Below are positions 27,769-35,336 of a DNA stretch of 64,000 bases, piece by piece (within the stretch, counting starts at the first letter, position 1; every line of letters starts with the position of its first letter). The translations under genes were made by a program, and so were the position numbers. The stretch spans positions 1 to 64,000 of the forward strand of contig JAFGKY010000089.1 in assembly GCA_016928305.1 (NCBI GenBank), written 5' to 3'. The notes beneath the pieces are model-generated. The model had not been told where the DNA came from and did no database searches. It was given only the letters and a program-made list of their open reading frames with translations. This DNA comes from Bacteroidales bacterium. GTDB lineage: Bacteria; Bacteroidota; Bacteroidia; Bacteroidales; UBA10428.

Positions 27769-28425
27769 TTAAAATTTACCGAATTTGAAATTGATCCCTC
27801 CGGAGAATCCGCGTAACAAATCTGCAGGAACCGGCTCACTGCCAATTATCATATCAACATCGGTTGTATAGCGATAATAGCCACCTATTGAAAACCTGCA
27901 GAATCGGGTAATATTTAATTCCACTTCAATCCCTGGTTCAACTACCAGGTATGCATCCGATTCCTCCGGATAGAAATCATCTTCATCATTGTATTCGTAC
28001 ATCCTGGCAAAGGTAACACCTCCAACGCCAACGGTAACCGGGATGGCAATATGTACGGGGAACCTCGGGAATAGAATGGGCTCGAAAAAAAATCCGCCAT
28101 ACCCACCGGTTATTGATACACGTTCGCTGATGCCCGGATAATCCCTGCTGGGATCATTAATAAATCCTGATCCGCATAAGCCGATTGTCATCATGTGACC
28201 AAGGATGGCTCCGCCACGTGCACCGAAATTTAATGCATCGCGGTTGTTAATCTGGCAATACGACATGGATAATTCTCCGTATCCACCTACAGCACCTCCC
28301 TTTCCGCGGGGAAATATTGTCCTGATTTCACTTGATCGTTCTTTTTTCTGTGTTTCTTCTTCAATTTGTGCAAATGCAAGAAAGGTGGGAAACAACATAG
28401 CGGTCAAAACGAGTATTTTTTTCAT
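27769..28425 (-). CDS. Small outer-membrane beta-barrel protein (218 aa)
   Basis: A signal peptide (KKILVLTAMLFPTFLAFAQ) is followed by about eight amphipathic beta strands with Gly/aromatic girdles (GGYGELSMSYCQ, GGFFFEPILF, FSIGGYYRYTTD) and a terminal strand ending GGINFKFGKF, a typical BAM recognition end. No family-specific motif recognised. Fifth or sixth position of the sigma-factor operon, so it probably works with the receptor and GIN proteins at the surface. Confidence 0.8.
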   Translation of the reverse strand: MKKILVLTAMLFPTFLAFAQIEEETQKKERSSEIRTIFPRGKGGAVGGYGELSMSYCQINNRDALNFGARGGAILGHMMTIGLCGSGFINDPSRDYPGISERVSITGGYGGFFFEPILFPRFPVHIAIPVTVGVGGVTFARMYEYNDEDDFYPEESDAYLVVEPGIEVELNITRFCRFSIGGYYRYTTDVDMIIGSEPVPADLLRGFSGGINFKFGKF

Positions 28426-28451
28426 GGTTTTAAATAGTATTAATAGTTTTT

Positions 28452-29087
28452 TCAGAATTTATATTTCAATATGAAAGCTGAATCAAAAAGTATCAGATTA
28501 AAAAACTGTGTCGTTGAAAATTCAAAAAAGGGCTTAAAATCGATCCCTATAATAAAAGGCAGTTCGGAAAAACGATATTCGAGCCCAAGATATCCATCCA
28601 TGCCGATTACAGGAGAATACCGGTAATCATCGTAATAGTAAGTTCGCGTAAAGACACGATAATAGTCCATCCGGCTGATACCTGTGTGAACTCCGAAACC
28701 GTATATAAAAAACAGGTTGGGAGAATGTTTATGCAAAGCCGGCTGTACGTACTCCCTCATGTAGGTCACGCGTATTGCATTTCTTTTCAGGCCGGCCATG
28801 ATCTCCCAATGCTTGTTATCATTAAGATATTGCCGGTAACACACAGCAGAGAAGGTTCCTGCTCTGAATCCTGCATCCCTTGTATAATGCTGGGCTTTGA
28901 GTTGAAAGGACAGCAGGAACAAAAGCACAATCACGGGTATGAAACACCAAAGCAAGCTTTGGAAACTTATTCCGCAGCAGAGCTGTGGAGTATTAAACCC
29001 TCCGCCTTCGGCGGGATTGTTCAACTTACAAATTTCAATGCACTGCGTTTTTGAAATTTGAGTTTCACGAATAAACAATAATCTCAT
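28452..29087 (-). CDS. Small outer-membrane protein; N-terminus overlaps a repeat element
   Basis: From about residue 46 a signal peptide is clear (LWCFIPVIVLLFLLSFQLKAQ), followed by beta strands (YTRDAGFRAGTFSAVCYRQ, YRFSELPFIIGID) and a terminal strand ending AFILKYKF. The first 45 residues look artificial: they translate a structured repeat (28997-29060) containing CCGCCTTCGGCGG. The true start may be a TTG at 28955 or a GTG at 28934. It lies between the GIN-type lipoprotein and the second small barrel protein, in the same operon. Confidence 0.7.
   Translation of the reverse strand: MRLLFIRETQISKTQCIEICKLNNPAEGGGFNTPQLCCGISFQSLLWCFIPVIVLLFLLSFQLKAQHYTRDAGFRAGTFSAVCYRQYLNDNKHWEIMAGLKRNAIRVTYMREYVQPALHKHSPNLFFIYGFGVHTGISRMDYYRVFTRTYYYDDYRYSPVIGMDGYLGLEYRFSELPFIIGIDFKPFFEFSTTQFFNLILFDSAFILKYKF
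28997..29060. repeat. Structured repeat element at the 5' end of the outer-membrane protein gene
   Basis: Two stems: CCGCCTTCGGCGG (29002-29014, 5-bp stem and 3-base loop) and CAAATTTCAA (29029-29038) pairing with TTGAAATTTG (29051-29060). The arrangement suggests an inserted palindromic element that became part of the reading frame. Confidence 0.55.
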
Positions 29088-29107
29088 GACAAAGGGTTTA
29101 ATAAATT

Positions 29108-29917
29108 TTAGTCTTTTTTAATTACCCGACCTGATCCGGATATGTGCGTATTGACAACCGGTGATTCACCATAATAATAAACAACGCCACTGCCCGATAT
29201 TTCGACATCCAGCAGATCGATTACCCAGGCAGAAATTGAGCCGGAACCGGTGATGTCTGCATAGCATGTGTCGGTCAGCAGGTTTCTGGCGGAAATCTTT
29301 CCTGATCCCACAATATCAAAATCGGTATTTGGCGATTGGCCGGTCAGCATGATCTCACCCGAGCCCTCAATATCAGCATTGGTTTCATCGAATGTCCCTG
29401 TTGCCTTTATGGTTCCCGACCCTGATATATCCGTTTCAAGCGATTCGGTTTGTAGATATATACACTCAATGTTACCCGAACCATCAATATCGGCCTCAAA
29501 GGTACTGAAGGTACTGGATAACAAACTGTCGCACCATATACTGCCCGAGCCATTGAGTTCAACACGCCTTAATCCGGGAGTTATAACGGTAATCCGTATG
29601 TCATCCGATGGTCGCAGGCAATCCCCCCGGCGTGTTTCAATAATTAATTCATCCTTATATACACGTGTTATAATCGCACCCATCAGGTTTTCATCGGATT
29701 CAACTTCCACATATCCTGTGTCACCCACATAAATAAAAACCTGAAAATCACCGTTTGTTTCAATCCTGTCGAATGATCCTACATCTCTTTGGCTGGTGAT
29801 GATCTCCCCGTTCCCGTCTATACAATTGGGCCAGATACCTTCGCACGACGACAGGCAAAATGCCATTATCAATAAACCTGCCAGATAAACAATATTTTTC
29901 ATAGTCTTTGTTTTCAT
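29108..29917 (-). CDS. Head GIN domain lipoprotein (DUF2807, putative autotransporter-adhesin head)
   Basis: A lipobox ends the signal peptide (MAFCLSSC). The mature protein is a beta-solenoid made of units containing D-I-S/E/D-G-S-G-x-I (DIDGSGNIECIYL, DISGSGTIKATG, DIEGSGEIMLTG, DIVGSGKISARN, DITGSGSISAW, EISGSGVVYYYG, HISGSGRVIKKD), the signature of the GIN/DUF2807 fold. It is anchored in a membrane and probably mediates surface binding. It lies 32 bp after the DUF4097-like gene, another predicted solenoid, within the sigma-factor operon. Confidence 0.9.
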   Translation of the reverse strand: MKTKTMKNIVYLAGLLIMAFCLSSCEGIWPNCIDGNGEIITSQRDVGSFDRIETNGDFQVFIYVGDTGYVEVESDENLMGAIITRVYKDELIIETRRGDCLRPSDDIRITVITPGLRRVELNGSGSIWCDSLLSSTFSTFEADIDGSGNIECIYLQTESLETDISGSGTIKATGTFDETNADIEGSGEIMLTGQSPNTDFDIVGSGKISARNLLTDTCYADITGSGSISAWVIDLLDVEISGSGVVYYYGESPVVNTHISGSGRVIKKD

Positions 29918-29949
29918 TTAATGACAACCCGGAATTGAAAAGGTTGCAC

Positions 29950-31044
29950 TTATTTTTGAATTATGCTGATAATACATTTTTTGGGAGCCATTATGATAAC
30001 CCTTGAATCCGATTGGGCAGCACCAAGCCTTCCGTAAGTTACTTTCTGTTTTTCTGCTGTATTGCTTGTTCTGACTTCCAATGTTCCCATTGATCTCGGA
30101 TAAGAAAGCAATGCATCCGGATGGTGAGTTATTTCAATGTCATATGCCGATCCCTTTACAAAAGATAACCTCAGATCGGTATATTCCGAATTAATGATTA
30201 TGGAAGAAAAACCTTTTTCAATGTTGTCAATGGTCAGACTCCCATACCGGAAGATATAATCGAGTTCATCCTGTAAACCCAATATGGCAAACTCAGAGAA
30301 ATAACTGTCACCTTTTAAACTCCTGACCCTGGGAAGGATTAACTTATCACGCCGGGAACGTAACGTCAGGTGATTGATTTCATCAATATCGAGGTTCGAC
30401 GAACGGCTTTCTATCATAAGCTTTTGCGCTTTGTGAACATGCAGATCCGAATAGGATGTCGTTAACTGCCCTTCGTTGAGCGAGTTGATCTCTGCATCGC
30501 CTGAACTAAGTTTTATAGAACAATGGCCACCCAGAATGTTTGCTTTTAAATTGCCATAAGAAAGAGTCAGATCAAGATTACCCTCCCTGTCATCAAGATA
30601 CACATCGCCAAATTTGTTTTCCAGTTTCAGCGAAGAGTAACCGGGAACCATGATGGTATAGTCGATCTGAATCTGGTTTTGCGTTGAGAAATAGCTCCCC
30701 GCAATATCCTTGAGCTCTTTAAAAACATCCTGCGAACCATCACCTATTTTTGTTTTTGCAATTACATAATAGGAAGCGGGAATGAATTCAAAGCTGATAC
30801 TATTCTTTGTCTTTTCAAGTTTTTCAGCATCTTTGTTCCGGATTTTAATATCTATAATGAATTTAACCGAATCCTTTTCCCAGGTGACGACATGGATTTT
30901 TCCATATTTATTGAATGCATCAATGGATGTAGCATTGCTTATTTTATAAGCTCTAACCACCTGATTGGTGAACTCCTGCCCCGAAAGGAATGGCAGGCCG
31001 AACCATACAGTTAGTATGCCACAGATGATTTTCTTATAATTCAT
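29950..31044 (-). CDS. Secreted DUF4097-like beta-solenoid protein
   Basis: The start at 31044 gives a signal peptide (NYKKIICGILTVWFGLPFLSGQ); an upstream ATG at 31074 is less likely. The mature part is a ladder of beta strands (LKLENKFGDVYLDD, LDLTLSYGNLKANILGG, IKLSSGDAEINSL, LMIESRSSNLDIDEI) typical of DUF4097/adhesin-like solenoids. No lipobox, no T9SS tail. It overlaps the anti-sigma gene by 11 bp and precedes the GIN-head lipoprotein, so two related solenoids follow the regulator pair. Genes of this type often follow ECF sigma/anti-sigma pairs in Bacteroidota. Confidence 0.78.
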   Translation of the reverse strand: MNYKKIICGILTVWFGLPFLSGQEFTNQVVRAYKISNATSIDAFNKYGKIHVVTWEKDSVKFIIDIKIRNKDAEKLEKTKNSISFEFIPASYYVIAKTKIGDGSQDVFKELKDIAGSYFSTQNQIQIDYTIMVPGYSSLKLENKFGDVYLDDREGNLDLTLSYGNLKANILGGHCSIKLSSGDAEINSLNEGQLTTSYSDLHVHKAQKLMIESRSSNLDIDEINHLTLRSRRDKLILPRVRSLKGDSYFSEFAILGLQDELDYIFRYGSLTIDNIEKGFSSIIINSEYTDLRLSFVKGSAYDIEITHHPDALLSYPRSMGTLEVRTSNTAEKQKVTYGRLGAAQSDSRVIIMAPKKCIISIIQK

Positions 31045-31597
31045 AGTTGTTAATTTTTGAAATGCACATACCATCGTCAGGCTTTAATTCCATGAGCAAT
31101 TCTTCCAAAATAGCTATGCGAAGTCTGTAATTTTCAATAATTGCTTCAATGACCTCCTGATTGGCAATGTTATCTTTAAGATCCATCTTTAGATCGAAAT
31201 ATAAACTGTCAAGTGCTGACATATCGGTTTTAAGCTCATCCTCAATGCCCGGGCAATTTGCAAGAATAGGCTTGATTTCTTCCAGCTTTTCATGAATCAA
31301 TCCCGAATAGTAAAGTTCAGCTTCCTGTAACTCCGGAATTATAATTTCTTTTGCCGGTTTTTGCTGTGTTCTTTTAATGGTTGTGATACGATGGTTATTT
31401 TCAATGAACTCATGTACCATGTATGAAGCAAGAAAAATGATCAAAACTGCAGCAGCACGACTGGCTACTGTTTTCCAGCGGATTATGCGGCGGGGCCTGA
31501 TGTTGGATTCAATTTTCTTCCACAGCTTCGGATCAGGTTCCCTGAAATCGAAAGCCTCTCTTTTTTCCCTGATAAATTTTTCAAACCTGTTTTCCAT
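31034..31597 (-). CDS. Probable membrane anti-sigma factor
   Basis: Residues 1-45 are a charged cytoplasmic region (RFEKFIREKREAFDFREPDPKLWKKIE), followed by one membrane helix (about 47-62, AAAVLIIFLASYMV) and a periplasmic helical region with coiled-coil character (EIIIPELQEAELYYSGLIHEKLEEI). There is no FecR or zinc-finger signature. The call rests on topology and a 17-bp overlap with the upstream ECF sigma gene. This anti-sigma type is distinct from the FecR protein of the second receptor operon. Confidence 0.75.
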   Translation of the reverse strand: MENRFEKFIREKREAFDFREPDPKLWKKIESNIRPRRIIRWKTVASRAAAVLIIFLASYMVHEFIENNHRITTIKRTQQKPAKEIIIPELQEAELYYSGLIHEKLEEIKPILANCPGIEDELKTDMSALDSLYFDLKMDLKDNIANQEVIEAIIENYRLRIAILEELLMELKPDDGMCISKINNYEL

Positions 31598-32135
31598 AGC
31601 CTTTCTGTTTTAAAATGTCCTGTATTTTTTGTCTCGCCCTGGAATATTGTGATTTGGATGTGGATTCCGAAATACCGAGGATCTGCGCAATTTCACCATG
31701 ATCATACCCCTCCAGTAAAAACAATGAAAATACTATCCTATAGCCTTCAGGCAATTCTTCCATAGCCTGTTGCACTTCGTTGATGCTGATACCATCGGAA
31801 TCGAAATCCTCTTCCCCTGTCTGATGATCCGGCAGTCTTTCGGTATAAACAAGTTCCGCTTTCCGTTTTTTTAATGCATTGATGCATTTGTTGATGGTGA
31901 TACGTTTCAGCCATGCGCCAAATGTTGACTCAAAACGAAAAGAGTCGAGCTTCACAAAAGCTTCTGTAAAAGATTCCTGCAGCATATCCTCAGCTTCCTC
32001 CCTGTTGTTCATTATGCGATAACAAATGTTATACATAGCTTTGGCATAAAGCTGGTATAGTTGAAACTGTGCCTGCGTATTTTGTGCTTTGCTCAGTTCG
32101 ATGATATCCTTGTGTATTTCCTGAAAGGATGGCAC
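31581..32135 (-). CDS. ECF-family RNA polymerase sigma factor
   Basis: The 184 residues show region 2 (YAKAMYNICYRIMNNREEAEDMLQESFTEAFVKLDSF, about 29-65) and region 4 (AMEELPEGYRIVFSLFLLEGYDHGEIAQILGISESTSKSQYSRARQKIQ), with the linker between and no region 3. It heads the operon that runs through anti-sigma, DUF4097-like, GIN-head, two barrels, TonB receptor and DUF4249. It presumably transcribes this operon and perhaps others when released from its anti-sigma. An 8-bp inverted repeat lies 54-113 bp upstream. Confidence 0.93.
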   Translation of the reverse strand: MPSFQEIHKDIIELSKAQNTQAQFQLYQLYAKAMYNICYRIMNNREEAEDMLQESFTEAFVKLDSFRFESTFGAWLKRITINKCINALKKRKAELVYTERLPDHQTGEEDFDSDGISINEVQQAMEELPEGYRIVFSLFLLEGYDHGEIAQILGISESTSKSQYSRARQKIQDILKQKGYGKQV

Positions 32136-32188
32136 AACAATTTACATTTTGCTATTTTTTCGTTATCATCATTCACAGGCAGAAACTT

Positions 32189-32248
32189 CAACCACCCAGT
32201 GTTATTTTAACTTTCTGTATGAATGACAATGTTTTTTTCCGGTGGTTG
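32189..32248. promoter_or_regulatory. Inverted repeat CAACCACC/GGTGGTTG upstream of the ECF sigma gene
   Basis: Perfect 8-bp arms at 32189-32196 and 32241-32248, 44 bp apart, lie in the leader of the sigma operon. The spacing would suit paired protein sites or a leader RNA stem; chance cannot be excluded. Confidence 0.25.
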
Positions 32249-32371
32249 CAAATCCGACAAAAATACGTTCAAATTTTTGAATTTATTGCCGGAAAAAGGT
32301 TGTGAAATTTATCAGCAGACGGTTTTTGAATCAGGCAGGAGAATTGCCGGTTCAGTGTGATGGTTGTACCA

Positions 32372-32407
32372 TAAAAAAAGTAGAAACGTAAAATTTTACG
32401 TCTCTAC
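32372..32407 (-). terminator. REP-like hairpin serving as terminator of the 261-aa lipoprotein gene
   Basis: GTAGAAACGTAAAA (32380-32393) pairs with TTTTACGTCTCTAC (32394-32407) with one mismatch. Seven A residues at 32373-32379 give a U-run on the minus strand, so it terminates the minus-strand gene. The outer arms GTAGAGACG/CGTCTCTAC match the REP palindromes near the RAYT gene. Confidence 0.8.
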
Positions 32408-32430
32408 ATGAATTGAAATTTCAATACTAT

Positions 32431-33216
32431 TTACCGTGATGGGCAAGTAATATCGTCAAGATTACTGTCCCAGCAATGCCATAGGTCATTATAATATATA
32501 CTGCCTGCCTTTGTTACCGAATTGTAGTTAATTTCAACTATTTTATTCTCACTTTTATCGTATAAATCATAAAATACATTGTATGGGGTATCGGTTGTAA
32601 CACCATAATGAATATAATCGCCATATCCATCGGTACCGGCAACTACATTTGAATATTTAATATCCCCGGTATTATTTTCATAGTTATGTGTCCATTCGAT
32701 ATTTATAAACTCAACATTGTTGAGCGGGCTATGGTATAGTGTCCATGTGCCATGGGTTCTCAGGATATCACAGGTGCCTTTGAACCAGAGAAAATCGCTA
32801 AAACCTCCCTGTTGTGAAACATACATCTTCCAGGTAACCTCGGTACCTGCCACATCGGCATAAAGCACGGCTGTGTAAACGACTGACGCAACTGTAACGG
32901 AAAAGGACCATTTCCACGAATCATTGTCGATACGAATTGCCGGTTGCTGGATGGCTTGGATATAAGTAGCCACAGGCACGGCTAATGTTACGGCAAGCAC
33001 TGTATTCCAGACACCAACGGTCACGGCGGCGGTGGCCCAGTTTGCTTTTGTCAGTGTAGATTTCTGATTGTTCTGGAAATCACTGAAGTCAATAACAAAA
33101 GCCGATTCAGGCGGCAATGCAGGAGCATCATTATCCTTGTCTTTTTCACAGCTGGATACGGTTATTCCACTCACAACAAGAACAACCATCAGGATTTTGC
33201 TTATGATTCTTTTCAT
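32431..33216 (-). CDS. Lipoprotein of unknown function (261 aa)
   Basis: The signal peptide ends in a lipobox (GITVSSC, Cys at about 23). The mature part is beta-rich with many aromatic residues (WKWSFSVTVASVVYTAVLY, WTLYHSPLNN). I do not recognise a family. Its pattern is loosely similar to the 384-aa lipoprotein at 41211-42368: a short FVIDF-type strand, a KST segment, then a W-rich beta region. The two may be distant paralogues. Single-gene unit with a REP-like terminator. Confidence 0.7.
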   Translation of the reverse strand: MKRIISKILMVVLVVSGITVSSCEKDKDNDAPALPPESAFVIDFSDFQNNQKSTLTKANWATAAVTVGVWNTVLAVTLAVPVATYIQAIQQPAIRIDNDSWKWSFSVTVASVVYTAVLYADVAGTEVTWKMYVSQQGGFSDFLWFKGTCDILRTHGTWTLYHSPLNNVEFINIEWTHNYENNTGDIKYSNVVAGTDGYGDYIHYGVTTDTPYNVFYDLYDKSENKIVEINYNSVTKAGSIYYNDLWHCWDSNLDDITCPSR

Positions 33217-33403
33217 GTTTTCTTTTTTTGTTGGTTTGATTATTAAACGGATTAAAATGATTTTAGTTCCAATTTTGGTCTTTTTTTATGATTTAACCCG
33301 GTTTACCTCACTCTTTTGCCGGATTTTACAAATTCAAATGCAGGATGAATAATTTTTAAAGTATCTTCGCCTTATCTTCACTTCATCACATGATCGTTTC
33401 TAT

Positions 33404-33784
33404 ATGACTGCATCAGACAGACTCAGGATTGACAAATTTCTATGGGCCGCGAGGATTTATAAAACCCGTGGTATGGCTGCCGAAGCTTGTAAAAAGGGAA
33501 GAATAATCCTTGATGATGTACCGGTAAAAGCATCCCGTGAGGTTAAAACCGGAGATGTTATTCTGGTTCGTAAACTCCCGGCGGTATATACTTTTAGAAT
33601 AAAAAAGCTGATTGAAAATCGTATATCCGCCCGGAAAGTGTGTGAATACATTGAAGATATGACATCCATAGAAGAACTTAACAAGCTGAGAATCAGCGAT
33701 TCGATCTTCTATTTCCGGGAAAAGGGAACAGGCAGACCAACTAAAAAAGAAAGAAGAATACTGGACAACCTGCTGAAGGAATAA
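33404..33784 (+). CDS. S4-domain RNA-binding protein (Hsp15/HslR-like)
   Basis: The 126 residues begin with an S4 domain (RIDKFLWAARIYKTRGMAAEACKKGRIILDDVPVKASREVKTGDVILV, about 7-56), followed by a basic C-terminal tail. Hsp15-type proteins bind stalled 50S subunits that carry peptidyl-tRNA. The KTR and GRI patterns match HslR. Linked to the DUF4924 gene 48 bp downstream. Confidence 0.88.
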   Translation: MTASDRLRIDKFLWAARIYKTRGMAAEACKKGRIILDDVPVKASREVKTGDVILVRKLPAVYTFRIKKLIENRISARKVCEYIEDMTSIEELNKLRISDSIFYFREKGTGRPTKKERRILDNLLKE

Positions 33785-33832
33785 ACTTGCATCAAGGAAT
33801 ACAGATACCAGAAATAAACAGGAACATATACA

Positions 33833-34375
33833 ATGCTCATCGCCCGGGAAAAAAGGAAAACCAATATTGCTGAATATATATTATACATGTGGCAGGTTGA
33901 AGATATTATAAGGGCATGTGATTTTAATATCAACCTCATAGAGCGTAATTACATCAGTAAATTCAACCCATCCAGCCGCCTGATCGATGAAATCAAAAAC
34001 TGGTATGTCAACCTCATCCTTATGATGCATGAAGAAGGCATCCGGGAAAAAGGACATCTGAGTTTTTTAAACACCCACGTTCGTGACATGAACGATCTTC
34101 ACATCAGGTTGTTAAACAGCAGACACGAAATCAGGTATCAAAACCTATATACTACAGCCGTGGTAAACCTAAGGGAGTTTAAAAGCAAACTTCCATCTGC
34201 CAACATCAGCGATGTGGAAGCTTGTCTTGACGCTCTTTACGGTTTGTTACTGCTGCGCCTCAAGAAAAAAACCATTAACAAGGAAACCGAAGAAGCTATG
34301 GCCACTTTTAGCCGAATGCTGGCCTACCTGTCTGAGAAGTTTTGTATGACTGAGAAAGGAAAGATTGATGTGTAA
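33833..34375 (+). CDS. DUF4924 family protein
   Basis: A 180-residue, mostly helical cytosolic protein beginning LIAREKRKTNIAEYILYMWQVEDIIRA, which I recognise as the Bacteroidota DUF4924 family. No catalytic motif is visible and the function is unknown. It follows the S4-domain gene by 48 bp on the same strand, which suggests co-transcription. Confidence 0.82.
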   Translation: MLIAREKRKTNIAEYILYMWQVEDIIRACDFNINLIERNYISKFNPSSRLIDEIKNWYVNLILMMHEEGIREKGHLSFLNTHVRDMNDLHIRLLNSRHEIRYQNLYTTAVVNLREFKSKLPSANISDVEACLDALYGLLLLRLKKKTINKETEEAMATFSRMLAYLSEKFCMTEKGKIDV

Positions 34376-34479
34376 GGATTCTTGTTGTGATTGTTATTAA
34401 GTTACTGATAATGAACACCAAAAACTATATACCGTTTACCGTTTATCGTTCTCCAGTTATTTTGTCCTGAAAAGTTTTT

Positions 34480-34995
34480 CTACTCACGGCTATAACAATT
34501 CAGGATTTCACCGATATAGAAACGATGAAAATCCAGTCCCGGATAGTTCTTTTTAATGATATCCTGCATGATAAAATTTTCCGGTTTTATATAATCAGCA
34601 TACATCTTCCGGCATTCAAAAATCAATTCCGCCTGCTTAAAAGAAACACGATCCGTTCCCAATTCCAGGGGAATCAAACCGGTCCTGGATACTTTATCCG
34701 TATCCCTGCCCGAATGAGTGCCGCAGAAATCCAATATACTCCTGTAATTTTTATTAAAAAAGCTGAGTGTAAAATAGTTGTATTTCTCAGTAAATTGAAA
34801 AGTATAACGATGAGGCCGGACAAAACATACAGCGATGGGTTTATTCCACAAAATTCCGAGTGTTCCCCAGCTGGCGGTCATGGTATTAAAATGATCCGTT
34901 GAACCCGCCGTAATTAGCATCCATTCCCGGTTAATCCGCCGGAAGAAATTATCTTTCAAGGATTCAACCGCAATGGTTTTAAACAATGATTTCAT
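34480..34995 (-). CDS. Flavin reductase family protein (FMN-binding split barrel)
   Basis: From Met at 34995 the protein reads KSLFKTIAVESLKDNFFRRINREWMLITAG, then TMTASWGTLGILWNKPIAVCFVRPHRYTFQ, the flavin-binding split-barrel pattern. It would bind FMN and reduce it or a bound substrate with NAD(P)H. The longer frame from 35079 adds 28 residues that do not fit the family. At 171 residues it is slightly short but complete. Three heptamer-like units (ACCGTTT type, 34429-34449) lie 30 bp past its stop. Confidence 0.83.
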   Translation of the reverse strand: MKSLFKTIAVESLKDNFFRRINREWMLITAGSTDHFNTMTASWGTLGILWNKPIAVCFVRPHRYTFQFTEKYNYFTLSFFNKNYRSILDFCGTHSGRDTDKVSRTGLIPLELGTDRVSFKQAELIFECRKMYADYIKPENFIMQDIIKKNYPGLDFHRFYIGEILNCYSRE

Positions 34996-35336
34996 CTGTT
35001 TTTGCAGACAAATATAATCTATTTGAGTCTGATATAAATCATTTGTAAAGCGTTGCTCTATATTACCATCAAACATCAAACGTATTGTTTTTTTATTAAT
35101 TTAGAGGTTCTAAGCAAAATACTTGATTCTATGAAAGGTGATCGGAAAAGCCAGGGGAAAGGGAATTCGCGGGAGATAACCACAAATGTACGTATTTATT
35201 TCACCGCTTGGGTGAAGGGAAGGAAATCGGGTATGATAAACACTTTCCCGTGACCTCTTCTTGTAGTTCATTGATGAAAGCCTTCCATGGAATGGTGTAA
35301 TGCATTGATCAATCACAACCAAGTAAAAAACCTTTT
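34996..35336. other. Intergenic region without a convincing gene
   Basis: The 341 bp between the flavin reductase start and the MFS gene hold only overlapping spurious frames on both strands and a small stem (TTCACC/GGTGAA near 35200-35217). No RNA gene or repeat family was recognised; promoters for both flanking genes must lie here. Confidence 0.55.

Noticed and set aside
29268-29732. A 154-codon plus-strand gene antisense to the GIN-head gene
   Set aside because: It mirrors the repeated DISGSG codons and has no start signal or recognisable protein character.
35053-35322. Overlapping 66- and 70-codon frames in the gap before the MFS gene
   Set aside because: They overlap on opposite strands, with atypical composition and no initiation signal.
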